Notes under the pieces: generated by a model
The model's input: only the letters and a program-made list of their open reading frames with translations
What the model was told of the DNA's origin: nothing
Databases searched by the model: none
DNA from: Mitosporidium daphniae
Lineage: Eukaryota > Microsporidia
Direction of reading: 5' to 3'
Assembly (NCBI RefSeq): GCF_000760515.2
Contig: NW_013546456.1
Location: 1-43,317, forward strand
DNA length: 43,317 nucleotides
Made by a program: the position numbers and the translations under genes
Shown here: positions 1 to 10,308 of the stretch, one piece after another
How positions within the stretch are numbered: the stretch's first letter is position 1
Layout of the letters: every line of letters starts with the position of its first letter

Positions 1-5
1 ATATC

Positions 6-158
6 AACCGATGATAATAAGTCATTTGTTTATATTCTAAATTTAACAATAGGATAAATAGTACCCTAAAAAATAAAGACAGCTGGCATTGTATCCTCTT
101 ATAACCGTTATTACCAATTAAAATTTAAATAGAAAGAAATAAATGATTATCATCGGTT
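6..158. repeat. 13-bp perfect inverted repeat, arms 127 bp apart
   Basis: The left arm AACCGATGATAAT (6-18) is the exact reverse complement of the right arm ATTATCATCGGTT (146-158). Pairing stops at both the inner and outer ends. The arms lie in AT-rich spacer. I see no transposase or target-site duplication, so this may be chance, a relic, or the flank of something cut off at the window edge. Confidence 0.5.
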
Positions 159-481
159 CATATTATCGATTTCAACACCAAAATCAAAGAGTCGCTAATT
201 ATAGAATCACAGACGTGCCAAAACATAGGGAATGAATTCAGGTTCCTCTAAGAAATGAGTATTCAATTTGAAAAGTGAAGGATTTCATCTATGCATCGGT
301 TTTGCTGTAAAAAAAATATCATCTGCCAATCCAAACTGAAACTCGATTAAATTCAAGATTTTTTTTTAAAAAAACTTGCATTTACACGGTAATTTTGGCC
401 AATAAATAAATGAAATGCTAATTATGCAGATAAACAAAATTTAAACGCTACAAGATGCTTTATAGGGGCAAAATTTTGAAC

Positions 482-492
482 GGGCTAGGGTT
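482..492 (+). promoter_or_regulatory. Telobox-like motif upstream of BRF1
   Basis: GGGCTAGGGTT lies 43 nt before the BRF1 ATG and runs on into AGG. The same 11-mer sits upstream of TAF1 in the same orientation relative to its gene, and CTAGGGTT occurs upstream of COQ1. The core resembles the fungal Tbf1 / plant telobox site (TTAGGGTT class). Regulatory use is an inference. Confidence 0.4.
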
Positions 493-534
493 AGGACGCT
501 GTTTAATCAAATTCAACTTTTACAACTCGACTTT

Positions 535-2090
535 ATGAATGCATTTTCGTCGTCTGTTCCCAGTTCAGCCACGGGTTCCTCTATCCCTTCTGTTACATCA
601 GCCTCTGGATGTTTAGCATGTGGAGCGAATGAAATTGAATATGACCAAGCCCAGGGAAACTCCTTTTGTACTATTTGTGGTACCGTGCTTGAGGAAAATG
701 CAATTGTTTCTGAGATAACCTTTTCTGAAAGTGCGTCTGGGGCTAGCGTGATGCAAGGCCAATTTGTTCCAGAAAAGTCAACTGCCCTTCTTGGAATGCT
801 TGGTGGTGTTATGCCTCTTAAAGGGGGAGTCTCCCCTGGATCATCATATCGCCGTTATCAGCCTTCTGATTCTAGAGAAGTTACGATATGTCAAGCACGT
901 TTGCGTCTGCAAGCTCTTGGCTTCGCTCTTGGAATGTCAGAGCATCACATTAATGCAGCTCATCGCTGGTTTATTTTGGCATATCAACATCAATTTACGC
1001 GCGGAAGACGCTCCCAGGCAGTTGCAGCTGGATGTCTCTATATTGTATGTCGTCAAGAAAAAACGCCTCATATGCTTCTAGACTTTTCTGATGTTTTAAG
1101 AGTGAATGTTTTTGCTCTTGGGAGTGTCTTTTTGAAGCTCTGCCGGCTGTTAAACTTGGATCTTCCTCTTGTCGATCCCTCGCTCTACATTGGCCGTTTT
1201 GCCTCTCGTCTTGAATTTGGAGAGAAAACCTCCATGGTCACCGCCACTGCTCTTCGCCTTGTATCTAGAATGAAGCGTGATTGGATACAAACTGGTCGTC
1301 GACCTGCTGGCGTTTGCGGGGCCTGTATATTGATTTGCGTTTACTTTAGGCTTGCTTATAGCTGCGCGCATTTATGGATTTTCTAGATCACAAAAAGAAA
1401 TTCTAGCAGTCGTACGTGTATGTGACATGACGCTTCGAAGACGGCTGGAAGAATTTTCACGCACTCCATCATCAAAGCTTACACCGGAAGAGTTTCATGG
1501 GGTATGGCTAGAGGAAGAAATTGACCCGCCTTCTTTTTCTTTGCCGTCACTGGCAAAGAAAAAGGACAGGATTAAATCTGAACACATGCGCATTTTTGAG
1601 GAGCAGAGACTTGCGCAGCTTTTATGTACACCAACATATGCTTTTTATTTCCATTTTAGTGATTGATCCTCGGTTGCTCAACGAAGATCCAATTTCTGAT
1701 CTTTCGATTCTAGATGTCGATGAAGAGGTTTCGTCCGCATTACTTGCAGAAGCTGAAATGGAGGCAAAATCTGTACTTTGGCATGAGGCCAATAAGGATT
1801 ATATATTGCAACAGGAAGGTAATTGTGAATATTTGAGGATTTTAGAAAAGGCCCAGTTTATGCTTGAGCAAGAAAAGCTTGGAATTTCCCAACCTCCTGT
1901 AAAAAGAAGTACCAGAAAAAGAAAACAGGAGCAATATTTCAACAGTGCAGAAGGTCCAAGTTCATCCCATTTAACGCCCTCTGAAGCAGCCAAAACTTTA
2001 ATTAGTAGCAATAAGAAGCTTTCAAAAAAATTCAACTATCAAGTGCTCGATTCGCTTTTAGAGACGCCTGCATCTATCAAGCTGAGTTGA
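535..2090 (+). CDS. BRF1: TFIIIB subunit Brf1 (RNA polymerase III initiation factor)
   Basis: Brf1 recruits TBP and RNA polymerase III to tRNA and 5S genes. Three exons (535-1324, 1350-1625, 1660-2090) give about 498 residues. The introns are 25 and 34 nt (GT..AG), and removing them restores the cyclin-fold sequence GACLLIAARIYGF. The N-terminal zinc ribbon has CxxC pairs at CLAC and CTIC. Two TFIIB-type cyclin repeats follow (about residues 110-310). The third exon holds the Brf1-specific TBP-binding block, with LDVDEEV, a W and an NKDYILQQ stretch. The C-terminus is basic (KRSTRKRKQ), ending before a TGA at 2088. The start is the first ATG in frame and sits shortly before the ribbon. Identity is firm; exon ends are by eye. 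Confidence 0.95.
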
Positions 2091-2363
2091 GGGTGTAAAA
2101 TTATTTAGCCTCTTTGTAGCGTTCATATTAGCATATTCAGATCGATATGCTTTCAGAAATCAGCAATAAAAAATATTTAAAATATGGATTTTGTCATGTA
2201 AATAGGGCCAGCTTTTATTAATGACGCCATGATTTGAAGTACAATTTTGCTTTTTAGATAATGGCTACTGAAAAACCAAGTGTCACTTATTCAACATATT
2301 CTGTTATCAGCATAGCAGGCATACAGATTGCGCCAATCGGAATTGTCAGGGGAGGTGATGTTG

Positions 2364-3283
2364 CTATTCTTCTGGAAATATCGGGAAATGTCCTAAGAAC
2401 CTGAATTGGGTGTAAGAACAAAAGTGCACTATTTTTATATAGAGGATATCCTCTGTGTATAAAGCATTGCGTCTAAAGATAGATAATGATTGATGCAATA
2501 CGAGGTTTTTTGAGAGGAGCGCCAATAATTCTTCTAGGTACCCATTTGCAGTGCAGATGGCTTCGCTATTTGAGGTCACTACAAAGGTCCGTTCAATTGA
2601 AAGGGAAGAAACATCTTTCAAGTTTATGAATTCTGGAATTTTGGATAATTCGATCCCTGCCAAGCATTCAAAAGGAAATACTACGGATGACTCAGATAGC
2701 GAAATAGTATGAACATCGACAAGTTCAAGCCCAGAAAAGGTCTAAATTAACCAAATAAACAAACAGCAAATCGAATAGGTACTTTCAACCTTACACAAGT
2801 GGAGAGCTCCTTCATTTCTAACTGATGCACAAAAAGTAATTCTTGCAGTTCCAATAGCTGCTTTCGTCTTAATGCCTCCAATTTGGAGTCTAGATGCGCC
2901 TAAGAAAGCGAAAAAGATAAACTTACCATGGTTTTGGTCTCTAATATTTTCAAAGCGATGCGAATCTCCTGGGCTAACTGGTCTTGTAGTGTGTTTTCGG
3001 CGCTCATTAGCTGGAGGTTCAGATGAGAAATCTGTTTACTTCCATGTGCATCTTTGACCTCCTGTAGTTCCAAAAGATGACGCAGCAGCATCTTATGCAG
3101 AGGACCTTGACTTGAACAACGACATCTCGTCTTACCTCTTTGGAAATTTATCGATGCAGCAACACCATCGTTTGGTACAATATCTGGGATTGATTCATCG
3201 CTAGGTATTGCATCATCAAGATCAAGGTTTTCTGGCCACTCATCTATAGGGACATTTTCCCATGGAACAAAACAACTGTCCAT
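2364..3283 (-). CDS. Coiled-coil protein, possibly UVRAG/Vps38/Atg14-like
   Basis: Three exons (2927-3283, 2795-2899, 2364-2741) joined by introns of 27 and 53 nt give 279 residues. All junctions are in phase 0, which supports the model. The N-terminus is acidic (DEWPENLDLDDAIP). Residues 65-155 form a helical, probably coiled-coil stretch rich in Leu, Glu and Gln. The C-terminal third contains GYLEELLALLSKNL followed by a basic-aromatic turn. This faintly recalls the membrane-binding domain of UVRAG and Atg14 (GY..HL..LL..YL then GSRS), subunits of the class III PI 3-kinase. That match is weak and the function is unproven. The last 20 residues may be affected by an unrecognised intron. Confidence 0.5.
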
Positions 3284-3347
3284 TTTAAAATTTTGAATCC
3301 AAACTTGAAATCGTTAAAATCAACTCACTGACATCGGGTACCATCAA

Positions 3348-3797
3348 TTATTTTATTTTGGAGTAAAGATCATGGGCCATTTGGATCAATTTGAGCTTCA
3401 TTTCAACATTGGATAAGGTTTTTGCATCCAAGGAAGACGAGGAAGTGCCCATAAATTGAGCATCCGTTTCCAATGATTTAGCAATTGATATTTGGAGTAT
3501 AGAGAGAGCGTTTGTCACTACAGCGGCCGCTTCCTGGTTTTGAAAAGAATTTACAGGAAACGCATTTTCTGATTTCATGTTCAAACATTCAGATGCTGCT
3601 TGAGAATTACTCGCAGATATATAAGCTTTGCAAGAAACGCAATAGAGTTCTTCGCTATTCCGCGGCCGCATGAGAGGGATGGAGGGACATTTTGGGCATG
3701 AAGAATCAAGCATAGCCCAACCCTGAAGCAACTTTTCTCCCAAAGCTTCGCTGAATCGATCTGTACTTCTTGCAGAGGACGAACAAGCTGCCAGCAT
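3348..3797 (-). CDS. ZNRD2: ZNRD2 / Sjogren autoantigen p27-like zinc-binding protein
   Basis: 149 residues, one exon. The family signature is clear near the N-terminus: ALGEKLLQGWAMLDSSCPKC, then PLMR and ELYCVSC, giving two CxxC pairs of a small zinc ribbon. The rest is helical, ending in a conserved-looking KLIQMAHDLYSKIK. The human homologue (SSSCA1/ZNRD2) is a small cytosolic protein of poorly known role. The frame stays open for 64 codons further upstream, but that stretch is antisense to the CRIPT exons and reads unlike the family, so I start at the ATG at 3797. The spacer to the divergent CRIPT ATG is 64 bp. Confidence 0.85.
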   Translation of the reverse strand: MLAACSSSARSTDRFSEALGEKLLQGWAMLDSSCPKCPSIPLMRPRNSEELYCVSCKAYISASNSQAASECLNMKSENAFPVNSFQNQEAAAVVTNALSILQISIAKSLETDAQFMGTSSSSLDAKTLSNVEMKLKLIQMAHDLYSKIK

Positions 3798-3861
3798 TGT
3801 TAATTTAAAATTATTTTTCCAATAAAGTTTTGAATTTGTAACTTGTCTTGCTTTCTCATCG

Positions 3862-4145
3862 ATGGCCTGCACTAACTGTGAAGCGAAGCTCAAATCCACC
3901 GCCACTTTGAGACGTAGTTTTGAATTCATGTTAACCGCTAGCTTATGGAGAAAGCAAACGATCGGCATCTTCAGGAAAAAGCTGTGCACTTTGTCCCAGT
4001 AAACTATTCCAGATTGGAGCCAAATTTTGCCATGGTTTGGTGTTAAAGTTTAATGTCAATAGGCTGCGCTTATGCTAAAGGGATCTGTTCATTGTGTGGC
4101 TCAAGTATAATTGATACCCGAGTTTACAGGCAGAGCAATGTGTGA
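3862..4145 (+). CDS. CRIPT: CRIPT family cysteine-rich protein (spliceosome-associated)
   Basis: A tiny gene that only appears after splicing. Exons 3862-3913, 3942-4034 and 4063-4145 are joined by two 28-nt introns and give 75 residues. The product has the CRIPT hallmarks in order: MACTNCEAKL at the start, a PYG turn, SCALCPSK, the block KFCHGCAYAKGICSLCG, and a C-terminus IIDTRVYRQSNV matching the family's LDTKNYKQTSV tail. Four CxxC pairs bind zinc. CRIPT is known as a PSD-95-binding protein in animals and as a conserved factor linked to the minor spliceosome and U2-type snRNPs. The second intron has a GTTTGG donor. The stop lies 4 bp from the convergent RRP8 stop. Confidence 0.93.
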
Positions 4146-4149
4146 GCAT

Positions 4150-4945
4150 CTACCTTCTTTTATAAATGCATGGTTTGAGTAGAAAGGTTGAGATTTTGCA
4201 TTTAACTTGTCGCCTTCGCTCCTCTTTGACAAATTTGAAATTAATAAAATAGGAGTTTTTTTCATCCTAAATGCAGATAAACCTCTCATTTCACATGCTT
4301 ACCTTTGCTAGCAGCTTGAGACCCAAATTTTGCAGCTGATCAACGAATGGCTTGATACCGGAATCGAAGCGAGAGCGAACCTCAGCAATGTAAAGAAAAC
4401 CACTACAATAAAATAGAAAGCACTACCCCTCTTTAAGAATCCGAAGTGCTTCGTCAATAAAATCTGGCCAATTTGTTCCCATTAGAGAGAGGCAAAAAAC
4501 AGCAATGTCAACGCTACTTGAGGACAAAGGGATGTTTGAAATATCTGCAGCAATGATATGCTCTTGTGTGGATACCAAATCAAATGAGTAAACTTCCACC
4601 CCAAGCAAAGACAGTGATGTTCCAAGCTTGCCCTCACCACATCCAAGGTCTGCAATCACAAGTGGAGCAAGAAGTTTAGCGCGCTTATCAATGTAGGACA
4701 GCAGTTCATCGATGATTAAATCCAAAGGATTCACAGACCACAGCCCGACCTGCATGGAAAACCCTTCGTGATACTATGGAACTTTAACTGCAAGACAAAA
4801 ATACCTGCGTAAAAAGCTCCGGATTGGCTTTAAAATGAGAAAGCGATTTGTCCCCTGTGGTTGTATATAATTTTTCATTTAGCCATCGAAATTTGGAGGC
4901 CTTAAGTTTATTTTCCAAAGAAGAGATATTCGATTTTGAAGGCAT
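4150..4945 (-). CDS. RRP8: Rrp8, 25S rRNA m1A methyltransferase
   Basis: Rrp8 methylates an adenine of the large-subunit rRNA in the nucleolus. Four exons (4805-4945, 4427-4773, 4303-4402, 4150-4266) with introns of 31, 24 and 36 nt give 234 residues. Family blocks appear in order: SKFRWLNEKLYTTTG, YHEGFSMQVGLWSVNP, the SAM-binding motif IADLGCGEGKLG, SFDLV, then AVFCLSLMGTNWPDF, and after splicing GGFLYIAEVRSRFD. The last exon carries the strand ending in F.FVKEERRRQVK. It is shorter than yeast Rrp8, which has a long N-terminal extension. The start at 4945 is only 28 bp from the divergent ATG at 4974. Confidence 0.95.
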
Positions 4946-4973
4946 TTAAATTTTAAAAAAAGAGAAAATAAAA

Positions 4974-5375
4974 ATGAGCCCACTGGGGAACGAATTCTGC
5001 CCCTGTATGGGCCTTTCGCACGCAGTGTTTTTTCAATGCATAGACTGTGGCCAGATAATATGTGAAGCGTTTGATCCACTTGTACGAAAGTGTCCCATTT
5101 GCAATGCATCCTTAAAATACCCTATTGAAATCGAATCGCTTTTATCTGCCAGGAAAACTAGAGCCATGCAATCTTTAAAGCCTGAAAAACGTCAAAGCGC
5201 TGACCTGTGTAATATTGCCTTTAAAGATTGCAATGATGAAAAATGCTTAAAAGAATGGCACATGCCGAAACAGTTTGATAGCAAAGCCCAAGCTCAGGCG
5301 ATTAAAGAAGATGGCGCAACCCTGAAGCCATTTAGGAATAGAAAGGCCACGATAACACGTGTCGGAAAATTTTAG
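4974..5375 (+). CDS. ASC-1/TRIP4/Rqt4-type C2HC5 zinc finger protein, minimal form
   Basis: 133 residues, one exon. The N-terminus is a zf-C2HC5 domain: C9xC11, H16, C22xxC25-G, C30 and C40xxC43, in the spacing of human TRIP4 (ASC-1) and yeast Rqt4. In those proteins the finger joins the helicase ASCC3/Slh1 and the CUE protein ASCC2/Cue3 in the complex that clears collided ribosomes. The rest is basic and low in hydrophobics, ending in KPFRNRKATITRVGKF. The family is usually 500-600 residues and animal members carry an ASCH domain; neither is present here, and I found no downstream exon. It shares a 28-bp divergent spacer with RRP8. The partner genes lie at 13272 and 37567. Confidence 0.75.
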   Translation: MSPLGNEFCPCMGLSHAVFFQCIDCGQIICEAFDPLVRKCPICNASLKYPIEIESLLSARKTRAMQSLKPEKRQSADLCNIAFKDCNDEKCLKEWHMPKQFDSKAQAQAIKEDGATLKPFRNRKATITRVGKF

Positions 5376-5742
5376 AATAAATGTACAAACAACAGCAGCA
5401 GTGCAACTAAAATGTTCAAATCAACTAAAAACAGGTCCATACTTTGATGCCAAATTTAGAAGGTCGCATGAGTTGCATCGCAACTTTTTATTTCTCCTAG
5501 GGTCTGGTTGTCAAACCCCTCACTTTGGGCATTTAGCTTTCCTCTCACCATCCCTTCTAGAGTCGCATTTCGAATAGCTTATTCCAGCATTTTCATCAAC
5601 CCTTATCAAGGATTCATCAACTTTATTTCCTGGTGTCAGTAAAGTTTATTCTTGGTTGCTACCCGAGTGACTTTCATACTCATCACAAACTCCACGTTGC
5701 CCCATTTTTGAAGCCTATTTAATTACATATCTGCCTAAACTC
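5376..5742. other. Intergenic spacer before the Cid1-like gene
   Basis: No gene is visible. A 72-codon open frame overlapping the end of the zinc finger gene has no family resemblance. CTAGGGTC at 5497-5504 is one base off the telobox-like motif seen elsewhere but is about 240 nt from the next ATG. Confidence 0.5.
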
Positions 5743-7645
5743 ATGACCGAGCAAATATCTAATGGAAATGTTCGCACTTCCCTGCCACCTTCTACTCAAG
5801 TTGTACCATCGTCCCTGGAGACCTCGATATATTGTGACGGAGAGAGTCCAGAGTCCACTGAGCCGTCAATGAGTACTTTAAAAGAGAAAAATATTGCACC
5901 ACCTAGTAATGTGGATCACGATAGTAGAAATGGAGCTGTTGGAAAGCTCAAGCTTGGGGCTACCACTTCGCTTCCGTTTATGGGGGACCCTGTAATATCC
6001 CCGATAAATGGATGGAACCCATCTGCTAGTAGCGATTTTTTGCCAAAAAACAACTTCAATGTGAAATTTCGCCATCACGACCATGGAAGGGCTATTTACC
6101 CTTATGGCCAGCTTGAACATCCATCTAGAAACGGGACCTCGTCAATGCCACACATGTGCCCCGGTAATTCGAGAGAAAATATTTCCATCGTGTCTCCATC
6201 GCACTATTTTGAGGGAAGAGATATTGGATGCCCATATCCTACACGTTCATACGCCTTAGAAGTCTTGCATGGTACATCTCCTTCTGGGAAGATCATTCAT
6301 TCTTCCATCAATCTCGACCAATTTGGATTACCGGTCTGGCCTTCAGCTGCCGTCATGGAGCAGGAGGCAGAGATTGCATCTCTCATAAAATATCTAGAAC
6401 CAACCGTTTTGGAGCTGGAGCAGCAACTGTTGATATTCAATGCAATTTCAGATATTACCAACGAGCTTTTCAAAACTTCGAGATTAGTTAGGTTTGGATC
6501 AACGGTAAATGGCTTTTCACTTCGTGGGGCTGATGTTGATTTTTGCCTTTTTGTTGCAAAGCCTAATGATGAAAATGCAGAAGATGAGCACAATAGCTCT
6601 ACCATTGCCGAGTCGGTGCTAACTCGCCTTGGGGCCGCTTTAATGTCCCATAGCAGGTTCATACAGATCAAGGTGCTGACCAGGGCTAGAGTCCCCATTA
6701 TTAAGCTTAAGGATTCTGTTACCGGCATATCATGTGATATTGGGGTGAATAACTCGCTTGCTTTGCATAATACTCGGCTTTTATTCTTATATGGCCAATA
6801 TGATTCTAGGGTCCTATCTTTGGCCCGTATTATAAAGTGGTGGGCAAGAAAGCGTGCCATGAACGATTCATATTGGGGTACACTTTCCTCATATTGCCTC
6901 GTCATGATGCTGGTATTCTATCTGCAACAAGGGGAGAATCCCATCCTCCCAATTCTAACCAGTAACTCATTGATTGACGAATTCATTGAATGGAGAAAAA
7001 CAGCACAGCTGCCTTCGTCCCTTCCATGTGAATCTTCGATTTCAGAATTATTGGCTCAATGCTCTATATCTTCATCAGAGCCATCTTTTAAAGACTTTAT
7101 ATCCTCATTTTATGATGCAGACAAAAACGAGTCTGGCGTCGTTGATACTATAGTTGATGGTAAATACTCGGTCAAGTACATCTCGGATGTCCTTTCTCTT
7201 AAAAAAATGTTATATCATCGCGTGTCTCACTCAAAATATCCCAATGTAAAAAGTCAAGCTATGGGCAGGAATTTATATCCCCTTTTGACGGGGTTTTTTA
7301 GGTTTTATACCCAAACCTTTTCCTTTTCAACGGAAATTGTTTCCCCCAGAACTGGAAAGGCACTCAGCAAAGAATCTAAGCAATGGTCGATTCAAGTATT
7401 CCCCAAATTTATTTATTCTCGTAGAATAACACGCCAAGAGATTCATTTTGGTTTTGTATAGAGGATCCATTCGACCAGGCTCAAAACCTTACCAGAGTCG
7501 TTACTTATAATAGGTATGAAATGTATGCCCTCCTATTTTTAGTTTGTATTACATTCGAGGGCAGTTTATTAGGGCCTCGCGGTTAGCTACCAAACGCCAC
7601 TCGATACACAGGATTTGTCTTGATGCCCTCTACTATCCTGATTGA
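5743..7645 (+). CDS. Cid1-type poly(A)/poly(U) polymerase
   Basis: A non-canonical nucleotidyltransferase adding A or U tails to RNA. Three exons (5743-7420, 7462-7513, 7543-7645; introns 41 and 29 nt) give 610 residues. The first 200 residues are low complexity. The catalytic domain has FGSTVNGFSLRGADVDFCLF with the GS motif and the DxD pair; the third acidic residue lies in SCDIGVNN. SSYCLVMMLVFYLQ and NLYPLLTGFFRFYTQTF belong to the PAP central and PAP-associated domains. The two small final exons restore DPFDQAQNLTRVV and GQFIRASRLA, which the unspliced frame loses. The FGS..GF..R..D.D pattern favours Cid1/TUT over Trf4. Tail specificity (A or U) cannot be told by eye. Confidence 0.9.
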
Positions 7646-7860
7646 TGTATGGCAAGGAATTTGTTGAGAATTACTGATGGCCGCCAATCGTTTATAGGAT
7701 TGCTTGTATTTTGATTTTTTATGTTAAATAATTGACTGTTCGCTGCAATAAAGGTCATTGTAGTGACATGCTTAACAAAAACGAAAATTTTCGATTTAAT
7801 TAAATTTAATTACACCGGATGGTATTACCTCTGCAAACTCATCATTACTAGTCTTCTAAA

Positions 7861-8195
7861 ATGCAATCGTCGGCAGACAAAGGCAAAAATACCAAGGAGT
7901 TTGCCATTCAATTTGACAAGTTTGTCAACTCATCTGTACATGTCAAGCTTTCCGGTGGCCGTCAAGGTAGCATTTTATTGTTGGCTTGATTTCATTAGTC
8001 GTCGGCATACTACGAAGCCATGATGCGCTTTTTAATCTGGTGTTGGATGATGCTGTTGAGACGCTCACAAGAGGCGATGAACCAGCGACAACTAGAAGGC
8101 TTGGACAGTTAATTTGTAGAGGCCCTTGTGTTTTGGCGGTCAACCCGGTGCATGGTTCAATGCAAATAGAAAACCCATTCATCGACAAAGAATGA
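7861..8195 (+). CDS. LSM7: LSm7, subunit of Lsm1-7 / Lsm2-8 rings
   Basis: Two exons (7861-7966, 7999-8195) with one 32-nt intron encode 100 residues, the usual family length. Splicing joins VKLSGGRQ to VVGILRSHDALFNLVLDD, the Sm1 motif, where N and D contact RNA. The second exon carries TTRRLGQLICRG, the Sm2 motif with the ICRG signature, followed by NPVHGSMQIENPF, which is typical of Lsm7. The ring acts in mRNA decapping (Lsm1-7) and U6 snRNA binding (Lsm2-8). The start is the first ATG of the exon. The 215-bp upstream spacer holds an AT-rich stretch but no motif I can name. Confidence 0.97.
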
Positions 8196-8442
8196 TGATC
8201 TTTCAATAAATTCGCCATAAATAATTTATTATTAAGAGCTACAAAGCCGTATGATGTATACTACAAACTTATTGCATTTCTATTTATCCCCTTCATTAGT
8301 TAATTGGCAAAATTTGAACACGCTCTTGCTTTACTTGAGCGAGTCTAGAATGGGTAGATTGTTTTTGTTGGTACATTGGGATGGCATGTGATCGGATGAG
8401 CATCTGGGCTTGGATTTGATAAAAGCTACAGGTAAAAAAGGG

Positions 8443-10146
8443 TCAAATACCAGGGATGTCGATTTCCAAGTCATCCAATGAAATATTTTCTTTCAATATC
8501 ACGCTAGTTTTTACCAAAGAATTTGGCTCAGTACCATTTGAGGCTTTTTCTTGGCCATCGGCAGGGAGGCCGCCATTTGAGGGCACAGGAACGGAAGGGA
8601 AATCTTTGTTGTGTTCCTCTTCTTCCTTGTAGGTCGTGGAAGCAACAATGCTAGCATAAGTAGAAACTGTTTTTCTGCGAGAAAAGGGATTAAGGGAATC
8701 ATCTGAAAAAGAAGAGCCATTCCCACCGTTAAGGATGGACACCCTTTTGCGTTCAAGCTCGGCATCTGCCGAGGCCTGGTTAATACGCCTGTTCCTTTCG
8801 AAAATTGCAGACATCGAATCAGCTCTGGAATTCCCTGCAGCATTGGAATCGGAGATTTTTTGATTTAGGATATTGAGCGATGTATTGATCCTCTCGACCT
8901 CATCAGCCATGCCAGCCTGAATGGCAAGCTCTCGCTCCTTCATTAAAAATGCCTTTTCAGAGGCAGGGTTTCTTTTCAAAACATTTAATTTCCGCTTTTC
9001 TTTGACGACAAAATCAATTTCTTTCTCCGTCATCGGGGAATTGAGAAGAAATTTTACTCTCTCCGCGAGAGAAGTTGCCTCTTTCCTCCTCATTATGTAG
9101 CAATTAGAATGACGCAGCTCCATCAGCCAGCGGCCAAATTCTTTTTGAGTGGGCGGAGAATTTGAAATTGCGTCGATGGCAAACTTTTTCAATGCCTTTC
9201 CGATGCGCAAGTTGAAGGCAGACTTTGTGACAGAGGCATTGACCGTGTACGTCTTGTAATATTCGACCACCGAATCAATTTGGCATAGCCGATAGACTTG
9301 CTCACCACGATTGGGATCCACGCCAAGAGAAAGCCGAACAAAAAAGCCAGCAAGGTCGGTTTTAAAAAACGAACGATACAGCCATTTTTCAATCAGGGAC
9401 CTAGTTAAACAGATGGGAAGGATGTGTTCCAGCTCAACAGTATCGTCCAACACTACGGGTTCTTTTTTTGCGGCACAAAAATTCTTGATCGAAGAAGCAT
9501 GCTCTTGATTTCCATAATCAGCGCGAAAAGGCTGCAGATGCTCATGTTCGTCGTCGTCCACATCGATGGTGCTTGTTTTTCGCATCCAATCAGGCTGTTT
9601 GATGGGCTTTTTGTCTTTCTGTAATTTTCGGTGCAATTCCCAGCGTTCTCTTTTTTTCTGTCTAGCAAGGTCTCGCTCAAAAAGGACATTTTCCCTCTCA
9701 ACCTCTGTCATTGCGAAAAGCCTGAAAAGGAAAATGTTGAACGGGGACTTACCTTTCCCTATCGATGGCATCGCCCATCAGGTCATCGTCGTATCCGTCT
9801 GAAAAGACAAGCTCATCATCTGAAAGTTTAGATTTCTTTGGCTGCTTCACATATTGGTCCTCATAGATCTCATCTTCCTCATTTGAATACTTTTTAGTCC
9901 TGCGAGAAAAATTGGAGGGCTTTTTTGGGTGAACTGGACTGCCGCCATCATCCTCTTCTACGTCTTCCAAAAAATCGACCGTTAGAGATTGATCATCATC
10001 CTCATCGTCATCTGAGCCACTAGGGATTTAGGAAAAAGCCCTTACAAAATATTCTTAACGGACGATGCTCTTCTATTAAGCAGTTCCAGAATATTTTTGG
10101 AAACGGATTTAATATCTTCCCCTGATCGATTCGAATTGCCTGACAT
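8443..10146 (-). CDS. RTF1: Rtf1, PAF complex subunit with Plus3 domain
   Basis: Rtf1 travels with elongating RNA polymerase II, binds Spt5 through its Plus3 domain and promotes H2B ubiquitylation. Exons 10046-10146, 9753-10019 and 8443-9721 (introns 26 and 31 nt) give 548 residues. The N-terminus is acidic with DDDEDDD runs. After the second junction comes DRERLFAMTEVERENVL, the conserved block before Plus3. The Plus3 domain covers roughly residues 210-345, with LTRSLIEKWL, GFFVRLSLG and YRLCQIDSV. A charged helical stretch (LMKERELAIQAGM) follows. The C-terminus is disordered and ends DLEIDIPGI. The start at 10146 gives MSGNSNRSGED and faces the SDR gene across 162 bp. Confidence 0.93.
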
Positions 10147-10308
10147 GGAGGAGAGGACCGAGCAGAGCAGAATCAATTGAAAAAAATTGGCCCATGATTG
10201 GGCTAATGTTGCAAACTCTGTTTTGCAATTTTAACAAACCATTTGATTTTTAAACTTTTGTTTCATGTTGAGGGCAATTTAAGCGAGCAGTTTTCAGATC
10301 CCCATTGC

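Larger units (their letters stand above)
1..534. other. AT-rich intergenic spacer upstream of BRF1
   Basis: I see no reading frame here that resembles a protein. The stretch is rich in A and T runs. It holds a perfect 13-bp inverted repeat (6-18 and 146-158) and, close to the BRF1 start, the motif GGGCTAGGGTT at 482-492. The last 50 bases before the ATG at 535 are probably the BRF1 core promoter and leader. Confidence 0.6.

Noticed and set aside
485-495. Telomere repeat (TAGGGTTAGG)
   Set aside because: Fewer than two units, placed directly before a gene and recurring before TAF1; a promoter motif is more likely than a telomere.
2262-2405. 47-codon plus-strand frame starting MATEKPSV
   Set aside because: Overlaps the last exon of the minus-strand coiled-coil gene, resembles no family, and its composition is not convincing.
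3798-3989. 64-residue N-terminal extension of the ZNRD2 frame
   Set aside because: It is antisense to the CRIPT exons, which have much stronger support, and the family begins near the ATG at 3797.
6297-6905. 202-codon minus-strand open frame
   Set aside because: Antisense to the catalytic core of the Cid1-like polymerase, which carries all its motifs.
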